Positions 1-7,297 of a stretch of DNA of 64,000 bases are shown one piece after another (position 1 is the stretch's first letter; every line of letters starts with the position of its first letter). Both the position numbers and the translations under genes were made by a program. Source of the DNA: Paenibacillus sp. JZ16 (GTDB lineage: Bacteria > Bacillota > Bacilli > Paenibacillales > Paenibacillaceae); assembly GCF_015326965.1 (NCBI RefSeq), contig NZ_CP017659.1, positions 6,204,001 through 6,268,000 of the forward strand. Direction: 5' to 3'. Below the pieces are notes generated by a model, which did no database searches, was not told the DNA's origin, and saw only the letters and a program-made list of their open reading frames with translations.

Positions 1-1110
1 CTGCTGGCTTCAGGTTACTATACGAATAACGGCGTGATTAACGTGTCGGGTGTCGTGCAGAATTCAACGGTCGGGCACAACGTGGGCATGCTCGCGGTAG
101 GTTATGATGCTTCCGGTAAAGCGGTTGAAGTGACATCGGCGGACAGCTACTTTGGCGGCAGTGATGTCGGTACGTTCATCGTACAGCTGAAGGCAGCCAA
201 ACTGATCAAAAGCGTAAAGGTATCCGTTATCGATCCGGTTGAAGATGCCGTGAAGCTGCTTCAAACGGGCAGCCGCCTGGAGAACGGAAAGCTTGTCGTG
301 ACCGGCTCGATTCAGAACCGGAATAAAGGCGGGCAAGCGGGAGTCATTGTTGTCGGCAGCAACGGCAGCGGCAAGGTTTTGGAAGTCAATACAACTTCGG
401 GCTACCTTTCATCTAACGAAATCGCGACTTTCCAGGCTGAGCTGGAAGCTGGCAAAGCTGTCAGCGATCTCAAGGTGTTCCTGACGGGAAACAGCCAGAC
501 TCCGAAAATCATAGCCGAGGGCAGAACGACGATCAACAATAAGCTCGTCGTTACGATCGGGGTGGAGAACGGGGATGTGTCCCAACGAATTACCGTGAAA
601 TCAACGGCATATGATGCAAAGGGACGCTCTTTGGGGACGGATACGGATTCCATGTTCATGACGGCCAATGAAACGACGACCCTGCGCATTGATTACGATA
701 CACGCGTAAAAAGCGTAAAGCTTAAATATTATGATCAGTCCGGCAAACAAATCGGAGAAGCGCCGATTCGCATCAAAATCAACGGTCAGCTCCAATCCTA
801 TGCACAGTCACCGGTCATGGTAGGGGGAAGCGTTCTTGTCCCAATGCGCCCGATCTTCGAATCCCTCGATGCCTCGGTCAAATGGGATCAAAAGACGCAA
901 AGCGTATCTTCCAGCAAAGGATCTGCCCAGATCAAGCTGAAGATGGGCTCCAAGCAAGCGGTCGTTAACGGAAAAAATGTAGCACTGGATTCGGCGCCGC
1001 GGATGGTAAAGGGCACCACGATGGTGCCGCTGCGTTTCGTGGCATCCGCGCTGGGCTGTGAAGTGAAGTGGGACGGCAATGAAAAAATGGTGCTGATTAC
1101 AACGAAATAA
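1..1110 (+). CDS. Surface protein with C-terminal copper amine oxidase N-like (stalk) domain, 5'-truncated
   Basis: The frame is open from the first base of the window, so the start lies upstream; 369 residues are visible. They show three imperfect repeats of about 70 residues, each opening with a phrase like NGVINVSG, NGKLVVTG or NNKLVVTI and ending in a K-S-V-K or D-L-K-V strand. These look like beta-sandwich (FxLYD-like) repeats. The last ~110 residues form a copper amine oxidase N-terminal-type domain (VLVPMRPIFESLDASVKWD ... MVPLRFVASALGCEVKWD), a non-catalytic module common on exported Paenibacillus proteins. Export is inferred, because the signal peptide would lie outside the window. 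Ligand and role are unknown. Confidence 0.75.
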   Translation: MLASGYYTNNGVINVSGVVQNSTVGHNVGMLAVGYDASGKAVEVTSADSYFGGSDVGTFIVQLKAAKLIKSVKVSVIDPVEDAVKLLQTGSRLENGKLVVTGSIQNRNKGGQAGVIVVGSNGSGKVLEVNTTSGYLSSNEIATFQAELEAGKAVSDLKVFLTGNSQTPKIIAEGRTTINNKLVVTIGVENGDVSQRITVKSTAYDAKGRSLGTDTDSMFMTANETTTLRIDYDTRVKSVKLKYYDQSGKQIGEAPIRIKINGQLQSYAQSPVMVGGSVLVPMRPIFESLDASVKWDQKTQSVSSSKGSAQIKLKMGSKQAVVNGKNVALDSAPRMVKGTTMVPLRFVASALGCEVKWDGNEKMVLITTK

Positions 1111-1161
1111 CACGAGAAGGACCATGCGGTTAAACGCATGGCACAACCTAATAACACAAGG

Positions 1162-1196
1162 AAGGACCATGCAATTAAGCGCATGGTCCTTTTTAA
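1162..1196 (+). terminator. Intrinsic terminator after the surface protein gene
   Basis: An 11-bp perfect stem (AAGGACCATGC paired with GCATGGTCCTT) is followed by a T run. A second, shortened copy of the same hairpin lies just upstream at 1117-1141 and lacks the T tract. Confidence 0.85.
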
Positions 1197-1202
1197 ATAT
1201 GA

Positions 1203-1499
1203 TCAGTATGCGTACTCCCTCAGCACTTGAATGCCCATGATCACATTATAAACAAAAGCCCCGAAGTAGATGATGCCGAACAGGATCAGGTATCCAATGA
1301 CGGAACCGAAGGACCCTGCGGTTACGGCCATGTAGATTAAAGGGATCGCAGCGATAATGGGGAACAGGTGCGAGAATAGGGCGCGACGGGCGTGCTTGGC
1401 TACATAGGCGTCCGGGGAGAAAATCCAAACGATGACAGGAAGGATGAAGGGGGCAAAGAAGATGCTGAAATACGATAAAGAGGACAAAAGCTGTCTCAT
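1203..1499 (-). CDS. DUF4870 family small membrane protein
   Basis: The 98-residue protein is almost entirely hydrophobic, with about three membrane segments (roughly residues 8-28, 45-65 and 68-92). The segment APFILPVIVWIFSPD followed by HARRAL matches the DUF4870 pattern of a Pro-rich first helix followed by a His-Ala-Arg loop. The family has no assigned biochemical function. It is a single-gene unit, convergent with the upstream surface protein gene. The ATG is preceded on the minus strand by a GGAGCG-type ribosome binding site. Confidence 0.75.
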   Translation of the reverse strand: MRQLLSSLSYFSIFFAPFILPVIVWIFSPDAYVAKHARRALFSHLFPIIAAIPLIYMAVTAGSFGSVIGYLILFGIIYFGAFVYNVIMGIQVLREYAY

Positions 1500-1592
1500 G
1501 ATATCACGCTCCTGAAGTCATTTTCATGATATTCATATTACCCAGTAAGCCCGCTCCTGATTCTGTTCCGAACCATTCTGAAAAAAAGTTCT

Positions 1593-1620
1593 TTGAAAAA
1601 TACGAAAGATGCGATATAAT
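1593..1620 (+). promoter_or_regulatory. Sigma-A promoter for tRNA-Arg
   Basis: TTGAAA at 1593-1598 and TATAAT at 1615-1620 with a 16-bp spacer, 39 bp before the mature tRNA 5' end. Confidence 0.75.
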
Positions 1621-1658
1621 ATACTTCGTTACTGTTTAAAAGATTTTCATACATATTT

Positions 1659-1732
<74 letters not shown>

Positions 1733-1739
1733 TAAAAAG

Positions 1740-1769
1740 AAGACACCGTCAAACGACGGTGTCTTTTTA
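1740..1769 (+). terminator. Terminator of tRNA-Arg copy 1
   Basis: Stem AAGACACCGTC/GACGGTGTCTT with an AAAC-type loop, then TTTTT, eight bases after the tRNA 3' end. The hairpin sequence is closely related to that after the second tRNA-Arg. Confidence 0.9.
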
Positions 1770-1770
1770 T

Positions 1771-1900
1771 GTCCCGTGAGGATGAGAACCCCAAAAAAGG
1801 GGTTCGCCGGAGGATAAGCTTCGTTAGGATTACATCGCAGTCGGCCTGGAAGGTCGTACCCCGACTGGGACGAGTACGTCCCGTGAGGATGATGAATCCC
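1771..1900 (+). repeat. Degenerate tRNA-Arg tail repeat
   Basis: Beyond the terminator, the sequence GTGAGGATGAGAACCCC, a G-rich GGGGTTCG half and GGATTAC..TCGCAGTCGGCC match the tail units of the second tRNA-Arg locus. At 1861-1872 there is a decayed copy of the tRNA 3' end (GACTGGGACG), 140 bp after the real one. A second GTCCCGTGAGGATGA start follows at 1878. It is more diverged than the copies at 10.4-10.7 kb. Confidence 0.7.
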
Positions 1901-1939
1901 ACTCCATAATACGACTAGAAACGTGGAGGTATATGATAG

Positions 1940-2404
1940 ATGAATGAAATCACTATGACTTTGGTAAGAGAGACCGACAAGGATCTTCAGGAGCTCATCG
2001 CGAAGCTGGACGATTATTTATCAACGTTATACCCGGCGGAAGGAATATTCGGGCTGGATCTGACTGACCCCAAGGTAAAAGAAACCCTCTTCGTGGTCGC
2101 CTACCAGGAGGGCCGACCTGTCGGCTGTGGAGCTGTACGGCCGCTGGATGAAGAGGTGGTTGAGATCAAGCGGTTTTTCGTGGATATTCCATACCGGAAC
2201 AGAGGAATAGCCTCTCGGATTCTGCTCTATCTGGAAGAGCAAGCGAAGAATCGGGGTTATCGTTTTTCGCGCCTGGAAACAGGCGAGCCGCAGGAGGAAT
2301 CCGTTCATTTTTATAAGAAGCTGGGGTATGCCCAGATTGAACCGTTCGGTGAATACATCGGGAGCGAATATAGCTTATGTTTTGAGAAGTGTCTGACATC
2401 CTAG
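1940..2404 (+). CDS. GNAT family N-acetyltransferase
   Basis: This 154-residue protein has the GNAT fold signature. A strand ending GCGAVRPL is followed by VEIKRFFVDIPYRNRGIA, the acetyl-CoA pyrophosphate-binding loop (R-x-x-G-I-A form). Near the C-terminus, VHFYKKLGY is the usual helix after the splayed strand. It transfers an acetyl group from acetyl-CoA to an amine, but the substrate cannot be deduced. The ATG is preceded by GTGGAGGT at good spacing. It is the first gene after the tRNA-Arg tail repeat and ends 62 bases before the next gene. Confidence 0.85.
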   Translation: MNEITMTLVRETDKDLQELIAKLDDYLSTLYPAEGIFGLDLTDPKVKETLFVVAYQEGRPVGCGAVRPLDEEVVEIKRFFVDIPYRNRGIASRILLYLEEQAKNRGYRFSRLETGEPQEESVHFYKKLGYAQIEPFGEYIGSEYSLCFEKCLTS

Positions 2405-2466
2405 CGGTTTCGTCTTATAATAGAAGAAAAAAGTATTTTACGATACATATTGAGGAGGCGTCGAGC

Positions 2467-2907
2467 ATGCAGCTTACGAAAATCTCACAGAATACCGCCA
2501 TTTTATTGGAGCATGCCAAAAAATCGGGGCTAACTACCTCCGAGCTGCTGGAGGCTGTGCGCTCGGGTGAGGTCGAGAGATTCCAAGTCGCGAACAATGG
2601 TCATTTTCACTATGAGGAATTGTTCTCTTATGCAAAAGAACATGGGGAAGATTTAGAGAAGGCCGTTAGCGAGGGATACAAAATGACGTTTAATACCCGC
2701 AACGGGTTGAAGATCTGGCTGGAGGAAGCCTTCCACATCAGTTCAGAATCCGATTTTAGTGTAGGTGAAGGCATTATTGAGGGGCTGAAGCTCCAGGAGG
2801 AGCAGGTCGCTCGCTTGAAGGAAGCGCTGGCCGTCAACTGGACCCTGCAGGAAGAGCCTGCAGCAGATGCCGTCCAGATCAGATTGACCGTCAGAGGATT
2901 GCAATAA
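2467..2907 (+). CDS. Conserved hypothetical protein, 146 residues
   Basis: The start is set at the ATG of MQLTKIS, which follows GAGGAGGC; the longer frame from 2389 overlaps the acetyltransferase and has no ribosome site. The protein is soluble and acidic, mostly helical. Residues 15-45 (AKKSGLTTSELLEAVRSGE) resemble a helix-turn segment, and a hydrophobic/aromatic middle follows (YKMTFNTRNGLKIWLEEAF). The C-terminal helix is rich in Glu and Lys and could be a short coiled coil. I do not recognise the family. It may be cotranscribed with the acetyltransferase and ends at a strong terminator. Confidence 0.65.
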   Translation: MQLTKISQNTAILLEHAKKSGLTTSELLEAVRSGEVERFQVANNGHFHYEELFSYAKEHGEDLEKAVSEGYKMTFNTRNGLKIWLEEAFHISSESDFSVGEGIIEGLKLQEEQVARLKEALAVNWTLQEEPAADAVQIRLTVRGLQ

Positions 2908-2916
2908 TATATGATA

Positions 2917-2957
2917 GCCACCGTACGTATTCAACATGAATCGTACGGTGGCTTTTT
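2917..2957 (+). terminator. Bidirectional terminator between convergent genes
   Basis: Stem GCCACCGTACG/CGTACGGTGGC with T6 on the plus strand. The complementary A run before it also serves the minus strand, where argS ends 39 bp away. Confidence 0.85.
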
Positions 2958-2995
2958 TAGTACACCGTCATTCGTTAAACTCGTTAGATGGAGAT

Positions 2996-4858
2996 TTACA
3001 TCCGGCTGGGCGTGGGCAGTCCCAGTACATCCAGTGCTTCTCCAAGAGTGTTTTTAAATAAGGAAGTGAGCCATACACGGAACCGGAGCACTTCATCCGC
3101 CGATTTCAGAATTGGGCATGCCGAGTAAAAATTGTTGAACAAGGAGCACAGCTCATAAGTAAAGTTGCAGATGGCGCTTGGAGATAGATCCCGGCCGGCG
3201 GCATACAGGGTATCGTGCCAGGTGCTGATATGGCGAAGGAGCGCATGCTCCGCTTTTTCCATGGCAGGGAACCGGGCAGGCACCGACGGCGAAACCCCCG
3301 CTTCTTGCGCTTTGTTGAGCACGCTGAGTGCACGCGCGTAGGAGTAGAGCAGGTATACCCCCGTATTTCCCGATATTTCAGTGGCCTGCTTCAGATCGAA
3401 CACCACTTCGGTTTGCAGTGCAAAACGAAGCAGATAGTAACGGATGGAGGCGGCTGCGATCGTATGACTGGACAAACCGTTTTTATCGGAACGGGTGTCT
3501 TCGATGAACTTGGCTACTTGATGGATAAGCTCGGTGATTTTAATTCCGATCCCCTGACGTCCGGACATCGCGTAGGATGCTTTCCCGTCGGAAGTATCGA
3601 TGCCGAGATCCGAAGCGGCAGAAGGGCTTAACGAAACGACGCCGTAGCTGACATGACGGAGCTTGTCGGCCTCTTTATGGAATCCCAGGCTTTCCAGCGC
3701 CTGCTTCACCATCGCCTGCGGGTACTGCTGCCTGTAATCAATGACGTTGATGACCATGTCTGCTTTGCCGAAAGAGAGCTGCTCGCCATGAGTGCTCGTC
3801 GTCCAAACTTCGTTTGTGAATTTTTTATATACAAAATCGTTGGAGAGCACACCGTATTTCCACAGGTGATAGGCGATGTCTTTAGCGGTGTAAGTCAGGA
3901 TGCCATTGGAGCGCACGAGCACTTTATCCATGCTGTGGTCTGACTCCGGATCGTCAACGGCTTCCGTTCCTGTTTGCTTGAGCACCCAGCAGCCTGCAAG
4001 TTTGCCCTCGGTTTCCTGATGGAAGAGCGGCGTGTTCTTCAACAGCTCGAAAGCGGATGCCCAGAACCCCTCTCTGACAATGCTGCTCTCCCACACAAGC
4101 AGATCATAGTCAATGCCGAACTGCTTCATTTCTTCAAGATGCTCTTTGACAATTCTCTCGGCAACGAGCAGTCCGATCCAGGACAGATTCTGGTTACCCT
4201 CTTCCAGTGCGTGCAGAACCTCGGTCCGATGCTGAACCAGCCCGGGCTCCCTTTCGTAGGCCTTATTGGTACTTGAATACACGTCCCAGCAGTAATCGCC
4301 GAACCGGGCATGTTCCTTTGACAGCGGCGTGTGGAGCATCCCGACCACCGTATCTGCCAGTTGATTGCCAAGGTCGTCGATATAATTATGAACCTCCACC
4401 TCGTAACCAAGCTTCCTCATCAGCCTGACCAGCGTATCGCCGATACAGGAGTTTCTTAGATGGCCGATATGGGCGGATTTATTCGGATTGATGGAAGTAT
4501 GCTCAATGACAATCTTCTCGTTCGTTGCCGGGGGCAATTCAAAGTGATGACCAGCCCAATATTCCCAATCGATACGCAGATTCATAAAACCTGGTGCAAC
4601 AATCTCCGTGGCATAGACTAGCTGTTTATAAGTCGTATCCTGCTCAAGCTCGGCTTGAATCAGCTCGGCAATATGCAGCGGAGCTTTACGAAGCAGCTTC
4701 GCAAGCTGCATCGCAATGTTGGTGGCATAGTCCCCATGCTCCATGCTGGCAGGCTGCTCAATCCGGATTGGAGTAGAATCGGGCAGTTGGACGCCCATAT
4801 CTTCACACACCTGGTTTACAGCTTGTTGAAGGCTCGAAGTAATCAAATGACTTAACAC
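2996..4858 (-). CDS. argS: Arginine--tRNA ligase (ArgS), long form
   Basis: Class I synthetase that charges tRNA-Arg with arginine and ATP. With the GTG start at 4858 (preceded by GGGGGATT) it has 620 residues, longer than the ~556 of B. subtilis ArgS. Residues 1-110 are the N-terminal additional domain. EHTSINPNKSAHIGHLRNS around residues 119-138 carries the HIGH motif (130-133). The C-terminal helical anticodon-binding domain ends near WLTSLFKNTLGEALDVLGL. A canonical KMSKS is not obvious; MSGRQGIGIK lies where it is expected, as is usual in many ArgS. The upstream T-box makes expression depend on uncharged tRNA-Arg. Its length suggests it could be a second, inducible ArgS, which cannot be confirmed from this window. 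Confidence 0.93.
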   Translation of the reverse strand: MLSHLITSSLQQAVNQVCEDMGVQLPDSTPIRIEQPASMEHGDYATNIAMQLAKLLRKAPLHIAELIQAELEQDTTYKQLVYATEIVAPGFMNLRIDWEYWAGHHFELPPATNEKIVIEHTSINPNKSAHIGHLRNSCIGDTLVRLMRKLGYEVEVHNYIDDLGNQLADTVVGMLHTPLSKEHARFGDYCWDVYSSTNKAYEREPGLVQHRTEVLHALEEGNQNLSWIGLLVAERIVKEHLEEMKQFGIDYDLLVWESSIVREGFWASAFELLKNTPLFHQETEGKLAGCWVLKQTGTEAVDDPESDHSMDKVLVRSNGILTYTAKDIAYHLWKYGVLSNDFVYKKFTNEVWTTSTHGEQLSFGKADMVINVIDYRQQYPQAMVKQALESLGFHKEADKLRHVSYGVVSLSPSAASDLGIDTSDGKASYAMSGRQGIGIKITELIHQVAKFIEDTRSDKNGLSSHTIAAASIRYYLLRFALQTEVVFDLKQATEISGNTGVYLLYSYARALSVLNKAQEAGVSPSVPARFPAMEKAEHALLRHISTWHDTLYAAGRDLSPSAICNFTYELCSLFNNFYSACPILKSADEVLRFRVWLTSLFKNTLGEALDVLGLPTPSRM

Positions 4859-4896
4859 GTTAAATCCCCCTTTGAAAAATAAACAAAACACGTCAG

Positions 4897-5140
4897 AAAA
4901 ATCAAAAAAGCCCTCATCTCCTAAAGAGACGAGGACTTGTGCTCGCGGTACCACTCTTGTTGTTAAACCATAGAGGGTTTAACCACCTTGATACGATAAC
5001 GGTGTAAGCCGGGGCTTCCTACGATATTTCATTTCGGAAGACCATCTCCTGGGTCCGTTTCACCGCCGACATTGTACCGGTTTCCACCCTCCCGGCTCGC
5101 TTGGACTAAAGTCAAGTGCAGTTACTCTCCCAATCAACGA
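4897..5140 (-). promoter_or_regulatory. T-box riboswitch, arginine-specific, upstream of argS
   Basis: On the minus strand the leader has a stem I with a GGGAGAGTAA motif. It also has the T-box sequence GAGTGGTACCGCG (UGG pairs with the tRNA CCA end). A terminator stem follows (CCTCGTCTC/GAGATGAGG plus T6, about 4904-4937). In the specifier position GAAACGGACCCAGGAG gives codon CGG (5055-5057 on the plus strand), an Arg codon. Uncharged tRNA-Arg should stabilise the antiterminator. A likely -35 (TTGATT) lies near 5188-5193. Confidence 0.9.
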
Positions 5141-5201
5141 AAATCACATGTTCAAGTTTTTCATATTATTAACCATTCTATTTAGAAAATCAACCCTAAA
5201 A

Positions 5202-5969
5202 TTATGAAACTTTCTCTGCAAAGACTCGCAGGCGCTTGTAATCTGCATAAAATGCATCCTCACGCCAGAGCGTCGCCCGGGCAGCTTGGCTGATACGGGC
5301 AATGGCTTCGTCCTTCTCTTGAGCCGAGAATCCAGCAAAGAAACGATCGCCAAAATGCAGCAGCCAATACTTCACGCCATCCTTGCCCTCAGGGAGCTTC
5401 GTGGGACGGTCGAAGTGATGGGCGATATGCACCCGGAACCCATGGGATTCAAGCAAGGTCGTATATTGGCCCAAGCTGGGAAAATACCACGGATTTCGGG
5501 TGTCGGCATCCATTCCATAATGGTCGGCGAACACCGTTTTCAAAGCTTGGTAAATTCCGTCGATATTCCCCTTGCCTCCAAACTCCGCTACGAATCGGCC
5601 ACCGGGCTTGAGTGCGCCATAGACGGAGCGTACCACACCACCAGCATCCTTCATCCAATGCAGGGCTGCATTGGAGAAGACGGCATCATACGGCGATTCG
5701 GTGTCGAAGTTCTCGCCGTCTCCGGCCAGAAACGTAAGCCCGGGGTATTTGCTTTTGGCGCGCTCAATCATCTCGGCCGAATCATCCATGCCGGTTACAT
5801 GTGCACCCGAAGCAGATATTTCATTTGCCAAATCGCCGGTTCCGCAGCCGAGATCAAGAATCCGCTCTCCGGGTTGGGGCGCAAGAAGCTCTACTACGCT
5901 TTTTCCATAAGCCGAGACAAACGATAACTGCCGATCATAATCGTGAGCTTTCCATACTTGCTCTGACAT
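5202..5969 (-). CDS. Class I SAM-dependent methyltransferase
   Basis: The 255-residue protein shows motif I ILDLGCGTGDLA, an acidic post-I strand (HVTGMDDSAEMIERAKSKYP), motif II YDAVFSNAALHWM and the LKPGGRFVAEFGG motif. This is the layout of the trans-aconitate / ubiquinone-type methyltransferase group. Substrate unknown. The ATG of MSEQVWKAH is chosen because GGGAG lies eight bases upstream; a start seven codons earlier is possible. It lies just upstream of the argS leader on the same strand with no obvious terminator between them. Confidence 0.85.
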   Translation of the reverse strand: MSEQVWKAHDYDRQLSFVSAYGKSVVELLAPQPGERILDLGCGTGDLANEISASGAHVTGMDDSAEMIERAKSKYPGLTFLAGDGENFDTESPYDAVFSNAALHWMKDAGGVVRSVYGALKPGGRFVAEFGGKGNIDGIYQALKTVFADHYGMDADTRNPWYFPSLGQYTTLLESHGFRVHIAHHFDRPTKLPEGKDGVKYWLLHFGDRFFAGFSAQEKDEAIARISQAARATLWREDAFYADYKRLRVFAEKVS

Positions 5970-6076
5970 AACAACAACTCCCTCACCCATGAATTATCCT
6001 CATTGTGACATGTTTATCTTATAATTAGAAATATATAAATGTGATAATATTGATAGGTTTTAACAATAAACGAACG

Positions 6077-6101
6077 AACAAAAAGCCGCTGAGCAGCGGT
6101 T
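6077..6101 (-). terminator. Terminator of the EamA gene
   Basis: On the minus strand CCGCTG-CT-CAGCGG is followed by CTTTTTG, thirteen bases after the EamA stop. Confidence 0.8.
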
Positions 6102-6113
6102 TTATGTAGAACC

Positions 6114-6542
6114 TTATTTAACGGCAACCAGAAGAGCGCCAACGGCAATGAGTGCAACGCCGGCTGCGTTAATCCAGGATATCTTTTCTCCAAGAAACAC
6201 AAAGGCCAGAATGACCGCGATGACAACGCTCAATTTATCGATAGGTCCTACCTGCGATACTTTGCCGTATTTTAGCGCAAGAAAATAAAACAGCCAGGAC
6301 AATGCCCCCGCAATGCCGCTGAGCACAATGAAGCTTAATGCTTTCTTCTGAACCAGAATGTCACCGAGTTCCGAGAATTTGCCCTGAACCCCCACGACTC
6401 CCAGCAAAAACAGGGCCATAATGACAGAGCGGATGGCCGTTGCCGAATTGGCATCGATGTTTTGCAGGCCTATTTTTCCGAAAATGGCGACAAGAGCCGC
6501 CGTGACCGCCGACAGCAATGCATATATAAGCCATAACGGCAT
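6114..6542 (-). CDS. EamA/DMT family single-domain membrane transporter
   Basis: The 142-residue protein has about five transmembrane helices in the pattern of one EamA repeat. It starts LIYALLSAVTAALVAIFGK, has a GALSWLFYFLALKYGKVSQV loop and ends with VFLGEKISWINAAGVALIAVG. Full-length drug/metabolite transporters carry two such repeats. Half-size members act as dimers in the EmrE-like/YdcZ-like branch. Substrate unknown. It is transcribed alone and ends at a strong terminator. Confidence 0.85.
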   Translation of the reverse strand: MPLWLIYALLSAVTAALVAIFGKIGLQNIDANSATAIRSVIMALFLLGVVGVQGKFSELGDILVQKKALSFIVLSGIAGALSWLFYFLALKYGKVSQVGPIDKLSVVIAVILAFVFLGEKISWINAAGVALIAVGALLVAVK

Positions 6543-6649
6543 GTTGTTCTCTCCTTCCTGACAAAGATAAAGTCTCTGATTAATGTACCGGATTCCACTA
6601 TAATAGTATAGAGCAATTTACACGTTATCATGAATATCGATGAGATCGA

Positions 6650-7120
6650 ATGATTTGGAAGGGACTGGATGAAGTGGTGTTACATATAGCGCCTTATACA
6701 GAAGAGTATCATGATCGGCTGGTGGAAATATGGCTTCGTGCCGTATCCCAAACGCATGATTTCCTGACGGAGGAGGATATCCGGTTTTATTATGAGATGA
6801 TGCAAAACGGAGCGCTGAGAGCCGTAGAGATCTGGGTTTGCTTGAATACCGAACAGGGGGAACCGATTGGATTTATGGGGCTGGATGGCACCAAAATCGA
6901 AATGCTGTTTGTGGATCCCCTCCATCACGGCCAAGGCTCAGGAACGGAACTGATCCGGCATGCCGAACAGCTCAAGGGGCGGAGGCTGCAAGTCGATGTG
7001 AATGAACAGAACCCCATGGCCCATGCTTTTTATAAAAAATACGGCTTCGTGCAAATCGGTCGCTCCGAGCTGGACGGCTCCGGAAAGCCGTTTCCGCTTA
7101 TTCACATGGAATTACAGTAG
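6650..7120 (+). CDS. YjaB-like GNAT acetyltransferase
   Basis: The overall pattern is that of Escherichia coli YjaB, a GNAT enzyme. RLVEIWLRAVSQTHDFLTEE is followed by PIGFMGLDGTKIEMLFVDP and the acetyl-CoA loop HHGQGSGTELIRHA. The C-terminal part VDVNEQNPMAHAFYKKYGF runs into GRSELDGSGKPFPLIHMEL. The substrate is not known. The ATG at 6650 is the longest start; GTG codons at 6674 and 6677, after AAGGGA, would give a more usual N-terminus beginning near VLHIAPYTE. A -10 box TATAAT at 6599-6604 lies upstream, divergent from the EamA gene. Confidence 0.85.
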   Translation: MIWKGLDEVVLHIAPYTEEYHDRLVEIWLRAVSQTHDFLTEEDIRFYYEMMQNGALRAVEIWVCLNTEQGEPIGFMGLDGTKIEMLFVDPLHHGQGSGTELIRHAEQLKGRRLQVDVNEQNPMAHAFYKKYGFVQIGRSELDGSGKPFPLIHMELQ

Positions 7121-7297
7121 GTCATGGATCACTTTTTTAGACTATCGAATATATAAGTTTTCAGCGCAGCTGAACCCAATCGATAATGCAAGAAAAACAT
7201 CCTTTACACGCGATCTGTCTTCTGTGAACGTACGTCGATAGACGTTTTTCTTATACACACCGAAGAAGAAAGAGGTGCATCTAAACTGGAGGAATTC

